Shown: positions 53,613-64,000 of the stretch, one piece after another
How positions within the stretch are numbered: the stretch's first letter is position 1
Layout: every line of letters starts with the position of its first letter
Source: Echinostoma caproni
Lineage: Eukaryota > Platyhelminthes > Trematoda > Plagiorchiida > Echinostomatidae
Assembly (NCBI GenBank): GCA_900618425.1
Contig: UZAN01039586.1
Location: 64,309-128,308, forward strand
DNA length: 64,000 nucleotides
Direction of reading: 5' to 3'
Notes under the pieces: generated by a model
Databases searched by the model: none
Told to the model about the DNA's origin: nothing
What the model saw: only the letters and a program-made list of their open reading frames with translations
Translations under genes and position numbers: made by a program

Positions 53613-53800
53613 GGACGGTGGTGGTCAAGTGGTTAGGTCACCAAATAGTGACCTGGGTGTTCTGGGTGCAAACCGTCCCACCGCCGTCCGTCTTCCCTAT
53701 ATCTGTAATTTCCCCAAGCAGCCTTTCCATGACCGCAGCCCCCTTCCTGAAGGTTGACTGTACATTTTTATATTTAATAAATAGAAAAACGAAGAAAGGG
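53613..53800 (+). repeat. tRNA-derived SINE (family A), copy 2
   Basis: This copy has both promoter boxes: box A TGGTCAAGTGG at 53622-53632 and a box B-like GGGTGCAAACC at 53664-53674. The body (CCACCGCCGTCCGTCTTCCC, then CAGCCTTTCC and CTTCCTGAAGG) matches 17541-17725, and an AT-rich tail follows. It is antisense to the SK gene. A further decayed head (GACCACCACCGCC) lies just upstream at about 53405-53420. Confidence 0.8.
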
Positions 53801-55869
53801 CATTTACATTATTTTTATTTAAATTCTTTGTCCACTCTCTGAGAATCCTTTTATCTATTTGGAATGAAGTGAGAAAAAGTTTTTGTATTGACGAAAATTA
53901 TAGGAATACGTGGTTGAAATGACCTATCTGATCACAGTGGTAGTCGAATGTGAACAACCTGGAAAGTTTGCTGAAGGGAACAGGTACGGAAACAGGTCAA
54001 ATCTAGAGTGTATACATTCACTCAACCTGTTCACCTCTATCCATGCTCGAGATATGTTGAAGGTGTGTGGAATATTTATCAGCCGGTTGGTCTCATGAAA
54101 CAGTATTCAAGCTCTCATTTGATTAGTTGTGCCGTGTGAAGTTGTGGATCGGATATTCTTGGTCAATATGGTGGAATGGAAAGGTGAAGTTAGTTTGATG
54201 ACTTTTGACCACGTGACGCGTGCTACTACCATCGCAGATGAGCACCACAGTGCACGTATGCTATAAACGGACCAATTGGCTCTTCGACGTGTGAGCCTCC
54301 TGATTCATATGAGAAAAGAAGATGCATTAAGTTCACATTGTAAGCATCATAGGTGTTTGCGAACGTCACTAAACGAGTCAAGTGAACAGTTGCCGTTGCG
54401 TTCGATGATTGCGGACCGGATAGGAGAATTGAAAACACTGTAACACTGAAATGCCATTATCGCTTAGCACAACTGATTGTTTGCTAGTTCCAGAGGAACG
54501 GAGCACCGATAACTGTTATACGGATCAAACTTTGAGGAAATGCAAAATACAGGATCTACGAAAAATCTCCCTCCATCAAATAAATAATTGTGAATGTGAG
54601 CGTGGGATACAGACCACCATAGTATCGCTGCTCTTATTTCTCCTTTACACTTTAGTAATATATTTTCCATAATTTGCGGAAATTATACTTCAGGAACTGT
54701 AAACATCTATTAGTACAACCTGGTAGGATCTTTTTGGTTCCGTTGTATGTTTAGCTTTAATAGCACTGCAATGGAGCCATCGACTTTCAGGGTGAGGGCT
54801 GCGATAATTCACAAAGCTGCGAATTCACCTGGTATAGACTCCACTGTTTAATAATACGCAGTGATGCACGAGAAAGTCAAGCATTCGATCAAGTAACTAC
54901 TTTCCCAATGGAAGTTAAATGAATGGGCAAGCGAACAGGTTGAAAAGTGACCATATGTCCATTTAATTGAAAATACGATATTGCTTTCGTCGTCCGTTGG
55001 GTTACTAGCCATGTAGGATTAGGTTTCCTTGACAATATCAACTATATGAAAATATCATGGAAAGAAATTGTCAAATAATTTGGTACTGGGTAGCAATAAC
55101 GGATTATTTATTCTCTGATATTCTAGGATAACTCTTGCATTCGCTTCAAATTATATGTGGACAGATTACCTACCTGTCTATCTATGGTTTTGTTACCGGA
55201 TGCCTTACTTTTCGCTGCAGAGCCCGGTGCTTTGATTTTACTGGTTAGTAAGCCGGAAGGTTTTATCTAATGTATTTGTTCAGATATCTAAAAGAGTGAA
55301 TATTTCATCCTGTTTCATAACAAATGCCGTTTTTTAGTGACTGAAGAGTATTTTTGACTTAATTTCGTCTAACTTGGTTTTCTAATTAAATGCTTTTCCA
55401 CTTGTGCAAATTGAGGTCAAAACTCGATGTAATCTTAAAATCTCTGAGGCGTCTACTTCCCAAATACAAAAGAAAACAAGTTTGCTTGTCATTATCATAT
55501 GGCCAAATAACTGAGCTAGAGTGAGCGTAACTAGCAGTATATGAGTGACGGACAAACAATTGTTGGCGACCATCACCTTTAGATATTAGGTACTTAGCTC
55601 TCAAGCAAATAATGACCTATTGTGCTACATCACTGAAGTTCACCGCGGCATCTGCTAAACGTTTAGTATTTCGGAATCATTTGGTCTACCTTGAGGTAAG
55701 GTATGTTGGAAACCTGTCAAAGAGCTTCATTTGCATCAAAAGCGAAATTAATCTAAAGTAAAATAAACGAAAAGCTAATATTTCTAACCCCGTGTGTCCA
55801 CCAAAAGTTGACGAACAGCAAGGACTGATACTTAACAAACGACCAACCAATCCTATTGTGATTATTCTG

Positions 55870-56097
55870 GGCAGCGACCCAGTTCTGAAGAGTTGGGTGT
55901 AGTTGTGTGAAAATTTGTGTGTGTGCAGGAGGGGGGGTCAGGGGAAGGGGTGGGTTTACGAACCCAAGGGAGGTGGAGAGCTTGGATAAGATGCTTCTGG
56001 GCACATTGTTTGGGGGTCAAATGTTTAATATAGATGACCTCAACTATGGCCAACGTACGCGTTCTGCCATATTTGGACCGGTTCAGGGGGACCTGAT
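55870..56097 (-). repeat. Inverted arm of the Penelope-like element (left)
   Basis: The arm is the reverse complement of about 57223-57456, with identity of roughly 85% by eye. Shared blocks include GACCCAGTTCTGA, TTGTGTGAAAAT, ACGAACCCAAGGGAGGT and TTTGGACCGGTT. Read on the minus strand it encodes the same C-terminal GIY-YIG tail followed by the same 3' untranslated sequence. Similarity stops where RT sequence starts, near 56097. Confidence 0.9.
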
Positions 56098-57222
56098 TAT
56101 TGAATCAATACGAGATATAGACATGTCAGATAAGGTGATGCTGTCCATGGATATCACGTCACTTTTCACAAATGTGTGACGGGCGGAAACCACCTATTTC
56201 AACATAAAATATCTTACCGATAAAGAAATTGATTTGGGAATACGAACAGAAGCGCTACGCGAAATTTTATTTCGGTGTACTTATAACATTCAATTTCTTT
56301 TCAACGGAATGGTCTATCGACAAAAAGCGGGGTATCAATGGGATCACCACTAGGAGAAGTGAGTTTTTCATGGCTATCCTGGAGAATAATCAACTGAAAA
56401 GCACCGTTACTGTTCTTCATAAATATTGTCGGTTCGTAGACGATATATTTTGTATAAGTGATTCGAACTACTAAGTAGATCAACTGCTAGAAAAGTTCAA
56501 CTGTGCACACAAGGCCATGACATTTACAAACGAGGCAGAAGCAGGTGATCGAATACCGTTTCTCGGTGTACTCCTCACCAGAAGACGGGATTGATCTATA
56601 CAACGCCGTGTGTATCTTAAGAAAATATGGAGACCAATACACGATTTTATACAGTTATGTCCCAATGAAGCTGAAGAGGAACCTGATAAAATGTATGGTA
56701 TCTAGAGCTCGTACAATCCACTCACGAGAAGTATTGAAAGATGAACTAAAGTGTATCTCCAACGTGCTCAGAAGGAATGGTTACCTTGACCGCTTTGTTC
56801 AATGAAATATGATCGAACAGGTACCAACAGCACATGCTAATGCTGGAAAAGAAGAACCTGTTCATTGGTCTTCCTTTTAAGGGTGAACTTGCCGATGAAA
56901 CCCACGTGAGACAACTGAATGAAGCGGTAAAATTCACATTCAAAGCAACGCGCCTCCGCAGCTCTTTCAAACGTTCGTCACTGATAACCATACGGATTAA
57001 AGATAAACCACCGACGTTGACCGCTTCAATGATTGTTTGCTCGTTCAGATGCATTTGTGACGCACTCTACGTCAGCCGTACGGAAGTTATCTATCTGCAT
57101 GAAAGAACACCATCCGCACTGGCTGAATCAAGGTGATCCCGGATCTATTACACTTGCGATTCTCGCTCACTTGGAAGACACTGGCCATCGTGTTAACCCA
57201 AATGAAGCACTCCGCATTATTT

Positions 57223-57456
57223 ACCAGGTCCCCCCTAACCGGTCCAAATGTGTGGGAATGCGTAAGTTGGCCAGTGACGAGGTCATTTATGTAAAACTTT
57301 AACCCCCGAACGATGTGCCCAGAAGCGTCTTATCCAAACTTTCTACCTCCCTTGGGTTCGTGAACCCACCTTTTCCCCCTGCCCCCCCTTGCCCGTACAC
57401 NCGTACACACAAACATTTTCACACAACAACACGGATCTCTCAGAACTGGGTCAGGT
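57223..57456 (+). repeat. Inverted arm of the Penelope-like element (right, native 3' end)
   Basis: This is the native end of the element. It codes for the last part of the endonuclease (VPPNRSKCVGMRKLASDEVI), has a TAA at about 57300, and continues through a C-rich untranslated tract. It pairs with 55870-56097 in opposite orientation. Confidence 0.9.
57394..57408. other. Single-N assembly join with 7-bp overlap
   Basis: CGTACAC stands directly on both sides of the N at 57401, in a C-rich and CA-rich tract that is hard to sequence. It is an unmerged contig overlap. Confidence 0.75.
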
Positions 57457-58390
57457 CAATATCGTGACAACTGTCAACTCCGGTAGCACAGATGTGCTTT
57501 GTGCGCGTTTACACTAAATGAACGATTTCTCATATTTTATTGTTCTCTTGCCAACCCCAAGGGTTTTCTCCTCATACAAATTGTAACGATATGATTAAGA
57601 GTTATTGAAATTAATTATTCGCCTGAAATTTTGTTCTAAATGTGAGTACGGGAATAATTCGATGTTTGTGAAAACATTATACTTTTCATCCAGTCATTGG
57701 GCAAAACTACAGTGTCGACGCATCAAATGCTATATTCACGTGCTACCTAGTGTCCAATGGCAACAACGAACGTTACTAGTTCTGGTAAAGAACGTTTGTC
57801 CGTTGGTGCAAGCAAAACGTAAGTGAACGACGTTGTTCTGCATATTTCCTGTTTGTCTGTATATTCCCTCCTTTCTGTTTCACGCCCTAAACTTAAAAAG
57901 AAATGCAATCGTCCTGCCTATTGTTCACTTGTGTTCCCAAATTAGATTACCGGGAAGCTTCACTCGTAACGATATTTGTCACACTCGTTGTACAATCAGA
58001 ATTGATGAAACACAACATAAACAACTTAATCACAGTACCTGTACACATCTTCAAAAGAACAGACAGACAGTTTAGATGTGTTCACTGACAGAGCTTGGGT
58101 TCAGCGCTTTTCAAGTCAAAACGCTCTCCAAAGGTGCAATTGTTGACGCGCTGCGACACACGCATTTCAGTTAGTGTAAGATGATCAACAAATACGAGGG
58201 GGAAAATGGGAACTAATCGCATTTGGTTTCGCACGGTTATAAAAGATAAACAGCACGTGATTTGTGAGTGAATACTTTCGGATATGAAGCGAGGATGTTG
58301 AAATCGACTACAGGAAACATGAGCAAATGAATTGAGATTGGCATGAAACATGGTGAAAATAGAAGACACGCACACACCAAAAGCACTTAC

Positions 58391-58486
58391 TTTGATAACG
58401 TATACGTGGTAGGCCAAAATTAGACCAAGGAGTAGTAATGTGGAGATGGAGATGAGCGACTTAGCAAAGTACGAGTAAATTGAGTC
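58391..58486 (-). CDS. SK: SK channel, S2 exon (minimum extent)
   Basis: Exactly 32 codons, from DSIYSYFAKSLISISTLLLL to GLILAYHVYVIK, match the family's [33 protein letters not shown], which is the S2 helix and its flanks. The donor GTAAGT follows AAA in phase 0. I chose the 3' splice site AATCAG before GAC because it lies downstream of a long pyrimidine-rich run. The frame remains open upstream to a second candidate site (GTGTAG, exon start 58606) and would then encode a hydrophobic segment, FLLFSLSTGLANLLLIYVNC, in the S1 position. That segment lacks the usual LSDYALIF...VIExEL residues, so it may only be the translated pyrimidine tract. Confidence 0.9.
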
Positions 58487-58606
58487 CTGATTGATTTTGA
58501 ACAAGCAGTTGACGTAGATGAGCAGGAGATTTGCGAGTCCGGTAGAAAGTGAAAACAGAAGAAAGCGGTCAGGTAGAGGTAGACGGAGAACACAAAAGAT
58601 ACGAGC

Positions 58607-61500
58607 CTACACAAACAGAGTTTGTGTTCAGTCAAAAGGAGTATAAGTTGACTTTTTCCAAATTCAGTGGTGATATCTGGCTCGGCCTATCGGGCCAGAT
58701 ATCATTGCTGTCCCCTGTGAACATCGGATAGGTCCAAAGGTCACAGGGACGAACGAATGATGAATGCTAGTAGAAAATGATAAACTGGTGTTTTATTTAG
58801 ATCTACAAAGTAGTATATCATAATTTAATACAACTGAATTTCGCCAACATCGTCTTTGATCAACCACGATCGATGGTGTTTTATTCATAATCAATGAAAC
58901 AAGTGCAGTAGGCACAAAATAGTGAGGGATAACAAAAATGGGCACTGGAACCAAATACATTCAATTTGATATCAATGGCTTTCGGATGAGAATTGAAATA
59001 AAAATTTGGATGACTTGGAACAATTTAGTTTTCTATAATTTTATTCACGCCAGTACACCGCAATGCACACCAGTTATAAAGCAAAACATTGTTTTGGGCA
59101 AAGAATAAACTATTCGATAACAAATGATCTGTGTAAGTTTTCTACCATGGATTTAACTTAAAATTTGCCATGAATGTAGATTCTATGGTGAATGTAATCA
59201 CGTACAGAGAAAATGAATCTTTAACTGAAAACCTAGGAAACACTGCGCAGCTGTTCCGATCAGATGGGGTCTCATCAGAAATGCGAATCCATCGATCCGA
59301 CTCGTGCTCAAACCGTGCTCAAACTTGAGCACTGAGAAGCCGACATTTTCTGATTTATCTCATACAAATTAAAGTAAAACTCATCTTTAAGGGCTAAATA
59401 CAAGTATCACACCTCCAGCACTATTCTCTAGGATTATGACTCCACTGGAAACATTCCGAACTAAATTACTTTACTGCATGAATGTAGTAGAGATAACATA
59501 AACCTTAGATGGATTCAAGTTATAAAACAATTCTAATCAGTCATGCGACGGGACTCTATGAGATGCGAAGTGCTTTTGTTTCAGCTGTGTCAACTTTGTT
59601 GCTGGCAAACAATAGTTTGTTATTTAAAATATATAGTTTTTTTTGTGTAATCTGTAGGTTAAAATGTTATTCATAGTAACTTTCAAATATTGTGTTTCGT
59701 CATACACGACGGCTCACAGGAAATCGTATAGATTGTAGCCGGTCAATGCAATCTGTTTACTTTATTTCATAAAATACAGTAAATAAATACCACAAAATGG
59801 GTCCAGCGGGTTTTCCTTTATCCGGAGACAAATAGCTGGTGCGATCATGAACAAAGGATCGGTAATTTCGACGCGATGAATCCTCTTGTTTACCTTCTCT
59901 TGGTGCCTTAATTACAACCAACACTGTTTGTTTTCTTCTTGTCGAGCTTTAGTCTGTCATTTAACCGCATCTTACGAAATTCTTTTAACATTCTGCTTTC
60001 TTAGCAGACTCGTCTTCTCTGTATCCACATGCAATGAATCAAACTGCATTTTACCTTATGTTATCCAAATTTTCGACAAGTAAATGTGACGGTTAACTCC
60101 GTTTTGGTTTTTATACGCAATGTTTGGTCACATTGTTGTTGCACTGCATCCTTAATGCGCGTATGAAGAACTGGTTGGGTTGGACGCTTCGGTTGCTCGT
60201 TGTGTGAGAGATGTGTCAACCGCATTCGTAATGTCATTCAATGAATGTTACTATAGAGGCTACTGTTTTAATTAGAAGATTTTAGTTGAATATTTTATCA
60301 AAAGAAAAAAATGGTACATTTCATTGCTTTGGAGTCATAGCAAAGATAAAGCCATGTGTAATTCTAGTTTCAGATAGGTTGAAAACCGAAAGCTATATGA
60401 TTTCTCCGCTGCAGCTGATAATTAAAGGGGAAAATTCCCAATCAGAAACAGATGGGAGTACCCAAATAGGCTATGGTCTGCTTTGATTTCAAACAAGCGT
60501 AATCCCAAGCTGTCAAACCTGCCGGAATATAAATCATATTACCGAGCCATCATATAATTTCTCTTTGAATGGAATAAGATTCAACAGAGTGGCCAAAATG
60601 AATGGATGTGTGAAAGAAAAATAGAAAAACAAGTGACATTTTAAGACCGAGTTGAAATTAAACCTTAAAATTCCCGAAAGTTTTTCTCTCTTTCCGGAGC
60701 CAAATATAGCTCTTTTGAGATTATTTAATCTCAGATTATCGCTGACGCGTATTGCGTAGAAAAACAGATTAGAATCTTGATGAATTGCCAGTCACAGAGC
60801 ACCTCTCACTTCACAATGTGAACATTCATTCATGTGATTTCTGAGGAATAACTCATTTGAATTCTGCTCCACGATATACTCCAGCTTCTACCGTTGGAAA
60901 TGAATACATACCCCGGGGTGAGGTGAAGTAGCGTCCGGGACGTAAGCAGAGCGGAAGGATCGGCGCACCGGTGTAAAGGCTAAGCAAATTTTGTTTACCA
61001 CATTTAGTTTGTTCATATCCGCTCGTGATCTATTTCGGATTTAGGTCGCCCACAAACCGAAATGCACCTAAAGCTTCCTCTAATTCTGAGATAGTAAATT
61101 GCTGTTTCCAATTTGTTCAAGTGGTTGGAAGAATGGGAAGATAAATCCGATAATTCATGATAAGTCTTCTTTTCGCGATTTCATTTCCGGTGAAACAAAT
61201 GTATAAATGGGCATGCGGAGAAATAGCAAGGTAAAGCGGCTTTTATTGATTTGTTAGATGAAAGGAATCATGAATTAAGTAAGGATAAACCATTAATTTT
61301 TAATTAAAAATAATGCTCGTTTAATGCTGACGTTTAAAGAAAAGTATATAGGGGAAAACATAGATCGACCACTACACTAACGTTTTGTGTTTCATGTTGC
61401 TTGGAAAAACGAGCAACGTCATTCAATGCTTCGTTTCGCGTGAAAAAAGATATGGTTCAAATCGAACTTGGTTGGTGAGCTCGATCTGCTTAGAATCATT
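58607..61500. other. Stretch upstream of the first SK exon found
   Basis: The N-terminal SK exons should lie here or beyond the window on the minus strand. I found no segment with the conserved S1 residues. A small hairpin with 11-bp perfect arms lies at 58671-58704. No promoter can be supported. Confidence 0.4.
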
Positions 61501-61559
61501 CCCAGAGAAAAGGGATATTCTGAAAGAATCATCGAAAGAAACAGAAGTAAGACCCAAAT

Positions 61560-61960
61560 ATGAGCATGTTACCTAACCTTTTAAGGAAAAGCGGCTTTCT
61601 AAACTGCCACCCGTGTGGGGTCAATAGAATACGTCCAGCGCGGGTTGTGAATGGAGCCCTGAACGCACTCGATTTGCCGTGCGTATTTGCAAGCTCACCA
61701 GTAATGAGGATGTCCAATGTGGAATATTTCACCTACGGTTATGGTTAAATATTACTTCAGCGATGTTCGTAACGCAACCTACGTTGACCCAACTGTTCCA
61801 GCGGAATAAAGGGCACTGTCCATACCGGATTCGACACGATAGACATGGGGTCACGGGAAGCGGTAGTCTCGCTCATCTAACAAACTCATGTCACCAAACG
61901 CAACCTGAATCAGCCTATAAAGATACTTATCACGTACTTCCTCACCTATCCAAATAGTAG
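61560..61960 (+). mobile_element. Penelope-like element remnant (GIY-YIG C-terminal part)
   Basis: The open frame 61679-61957 ends in GSGSLAHLTNSCHQTQPESA followed by YKDTYHVLPHLSK. This follows the same pattern as AHLEDTGHRVNPNEALRIIY in the element at 57.2 kb, that is AHLxxTGHxVxPxEAxxxIYxVP. Upstream, GC-richer sequence from 61560 fits an element body but is too decayed to read. It is probably a different subfamily from the copy at 55.9-57.5 kb. Confidence 0.6.
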
Positions 61961-62192
61961 CATTTCCACACCGTAGCTACTGCAAAAGAGATTGATATTC
62001 ATTTTTTCACATCCAAATTATATGTACAAAATATATTAGACTATACCATTCAGTTGTCATTGCCGAAGACCGATCCCACCTGTTGTGCATGACAACCTGA
62101 TTGCTGTGTGAAGTACATCGCATCACTCATCCCATATCCCTCACTTAAACCAATCGCTGTGACCATTGAACAACTGAATCTCTATTCCCTGT

Positions 62193-62380
62193 TATATGAT
62201 GAATTCGTCGTGTAGATGAGTCGTGAGCTGAGAAGTTGGGAAGCACTGAACAGCTGTTTTGATCTGGTTGGGTCTTATCGGCAGTGAAAATCCCTCGATC
62301 CCATTGGGGATCGAACTCAGGTACCTCACAGGTAGAAAGAAAGCATACTACCCACTTGGTCACCAGGCTCCTGTCAGTTC
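62193..62380 (-). repeat. tRNA-derived SINE (family C), copy 2
   Basis: It is homologous to 44598-44790 over its whole length. On the minus strand box A TGACCAAGTGG is complementary to 62352-62362, and a box B-like GAGTTCGATCC is complementary to 62308-62318. The shared body includes CCGATAAGACCCAACCAGAT. The divergence between the copies suggests old insertions. Confidence 0.85.
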
Positions 62381-64000
62381 CTTGTATGATTTGTACAGAC
62401 TAAAATTTAGATCAACGAAAATAATTGTCGCTTGAAACCTGTTTTCAGCTGCACACCAGAAACAGGAAGCATTTTTGCTCCACTATGGAATATATATAAA
62501 GGCTAAGAGTCCTTTGATCAGTGTAACTTCTGTCTATTGTATAAAGATATATATCTTGCTTGTCCCATTAAAAACTGTAATAATAATTAGGGGTTTCAGA
62601 AGATATATGTTGACCAAAATGTTGCACTCGTATATAGGCTATTAACACAGTCATAAATCAAACTTGACAGTTGGTATGATTATCTTTGGGATAACGTTTT
62701 TATCTGATGTTTCGTTATTTCTCTGGTAATGGAGAATCAATATCTGGTTGACAGAAAATCTGTTTTTAGTAAAAATTGATCTGATTCCATATTTGGGATC
62801 GGAACCCATTCATGTTAAAACGGCGGCGGCGATCGAGCAAATTATCATCTAACAAATACAGCCAGATGCGCATAAATGAAACCCAAGTTTTGACAGTTAT
62901 ACTTCCATGACCAACGATCTCGTCCAACGCGCATGTGGATATTAATGACTCCTGTTCTTGCAGACAATCAGTGTCGAAAATAAATGAATGCAAAGCATGC
63001 CAGACCTGAGTGAATCATGAATTAACCTTCGCTGTATGCGCCACTTTCGACGTTTATTATTTGACTGTATTTTGCAAATGAAAGTCCATACAACTTTATG
63101 ATATGACTTATATCCCGTACAGTGTTCGTATTTCTGAAAAATAAAATCATCGCTGACACATATTCACCGACTTTGTGTTTGCGCAAACTGTTCAAAACTG
63201 TGATATATATTCCCCGTTAGCTCGACACATTTGTTAACTATCAATCATTCTCTGTCCACTATTCATGTGTGACTCCATCCGCCGGCAACGTTTTCCCCCA
63301 TTTACGGCATCCAATCATAACGGGGTAATTTGTGTTACAAAAGCTATTCCCAGTAGTTTACTAAGCAATCATACAATTTCGCTTCCGCCATCGCACACAA
63401 CTCACAGAAATTGTCCATCACATTGGAACGTGACCATACACGTGATGCAATTATCTAGGGAAATGCGAGTGAACGTAATGAACCTATTCACGTCTGGATG
63501 GGGTCTAAGTGAGCAGCATATGTTGGTCTAAATGACACGACCTGTCCATTTGTGTCTCAGAACAGATTTTGTTTTATGCTTCAGATTTTGAGTACTTGTT
63601 TTTTAGGCCTATGCGCTGCGTATATCTATCAGAAACCGTTTGCTTCACAACTTTCTGTGTTGTCTGTGAAATGTACATTTGGGTAGTCAGCATATGCGGA
63701 AGCTAATTAATTATGCATCGCCCTCGCTCATCCCCTGGCCGACTTCAGTAATGCAATCTGCTGCAAGCGCGGTTATGGTGATCGCTTGTTTAAAGGACAG
63801 TCTGTTTCCTCAAGTCTGGTAGCACAGATCTGAGGATGTATCAGCTTATTTATACTGTTTGTCAATAAATTAGGTCCTCGATAACTTAACCATTTTGTTG
63901 CTTTTACTCAAAAGCATGTTATATCAGCCCTGAACTTGTAACAAATGCAACACATTGGCACAAAGCATTTGCCTCCATTGCCTCCTTTTAGTCACTGTGT
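62381..64000. other. AT-rich stretch, no gene recognised
   Basis: The open frames 62766-62993 (minus) and 63265-63531 (plus) have no recognisable motifs and no paired splice sites. I see nothing supportable here. Confidence 0.4.

Larger units (their letters stand above)
55870..57456 (+). mobile_element. Penelope-like retroelement, 5'-truncated, with inverted end
   Basis: Reading left to right, 55870-56097 is an inverted copy of the element's own 3' end. RT pieces follow: MSDKVMLSMDITSLFTNV (about 56122-56178), FNGMVYRQKAG (near 56300), the catalytic block CRFVDDIFCISDSN (about 56428-56470), and FTNEAEAGDRIPFLGVLLTR (near 56523-56580). Next come SRARTIHSREVLKDELKCIS and VLRRNGYLDRFVQ (56700-56805) and a linker KKNLFIGLPFKGELADETHV. 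A GIY-YIG endonuclease region follows, with CICDALYVSRTE, MKEHHPHWLNQGDPGS and AHLEDTGHRVNPNEALRIIY (57045-57230). Stops at 56177 and near 56471 and several frameshifts make it inactive. It sits antisense in an SK intron. A single N at 57401 marks an assembly join in its 3' end. Confidence 0.9.
49102..58390 (-). other. SK intron, about 9.3 kb, carrying mobile elements
   Basis: It runs from donor GTAAGT at 58385-58390 to acceptor CGACAG next to 49101. It hosts a Penelope-like element in the antisense direction, smaller GIY-YIG remnants and a family A SINE, each listed separately. Open frames at 50366-50722 and 50475-50813 have no recognisable match. Confidence 0.8.

Noticed and set aside
55907..56179. 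Plus-strand frame of 90 codons as the start of a Penelope protein
   Set aside because: Its first two thirds are translated from the inverted 3' arm in the wrong direction. Only the last part (MSDKVMLSMDITSLFTNV) is RT.
58671..58704. Short hairpin as a terminator or regulatory site
   Set aside because: An 11-bp palindrome near the SK exon is too common by chance in this composition, and no function can be tied to it.

Overview
The window is AT-rich, intron-rich animal DNA. It has no operons, ribosome binding sites, CRISPR arrays, rRNA genes or intact tRNA genes. Long introns of 2 to 9 kb, canonical GT-AG junctions, tRNA-derived SINEs, a LINE of the CR1/Jockey type and Penelope-like elements with GIY-YIG endonuclease remains together suggest a flatworm, most likely a digenean trematode. 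The organism is an inference. No gene here is unique to that group.

The one gene identified with confidence is a small-conductance calcium-activated potassium (SK/KCNN) channel on the minus strand, spread over at least 25.5 kb. Six consecutive coding exons were placed with matching splice sites and reading phase: 58391-58486 (S2), 48500-49101 (S3-S5), 43292-43427 (pore), 40958-41068 (S6 and start of the calmodulin-binding region), 36531-36658 (calmodulin-binding domain) and 32994-33063 (C-terminal helix). The first exon (N-terminus and probably S1) and the last exon or exons were not found. The 775-base N gap at 37682-38456 lies in an intron of this gene.

From 1 to about 32 kb the window is mostly unique AT-rich DNA with old repeats. 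At the left edge is a LINE reverse-transcriptase fragment. A second, more decayed LINE RT lies at 14.9-16.0 kb. SINEs lie at 3.65, 17.5, 18.0 and 30.1 kb, and a MITE-like element with terminal inverted repeats at 6.56-6.98 kb. A perfect 42-bp hairpin is at 13.0 kb, and an exact 60-bp direct repeat occurs at 7.94 and 9.60 kb. Three minus-strand open segments (6.2, 13.8 and 23.3 kb) look like exons or small genes but could not be assigned.

The SK introns are dense in repeats. They include a broken Penelope-like element at about 55.87-57.46 kb whose 5' end is an inverted copy of its own 3' end, further GIY-YIG remnants, two copies of a tRNA-derived SINE family of which one lies in an intron (44.6 kb) and the other upstream of the known exons (62.2 kb), a SINE of another family at 53.6 kb, and two GC-rich unidentified repeat blocks (44.8-45.3 and 46.9-47.65 kb).

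No wholly new system was recognised. The points most worth a second look are the enlarged, proline-rich S3-S4 loop of the SK channel, the inverted-end Penelope element, the perfect hairpin at 13.0 kb, and several signs of assembly joins (three single-N gaps flanked by identical sequence, and the 60-bp repeat).
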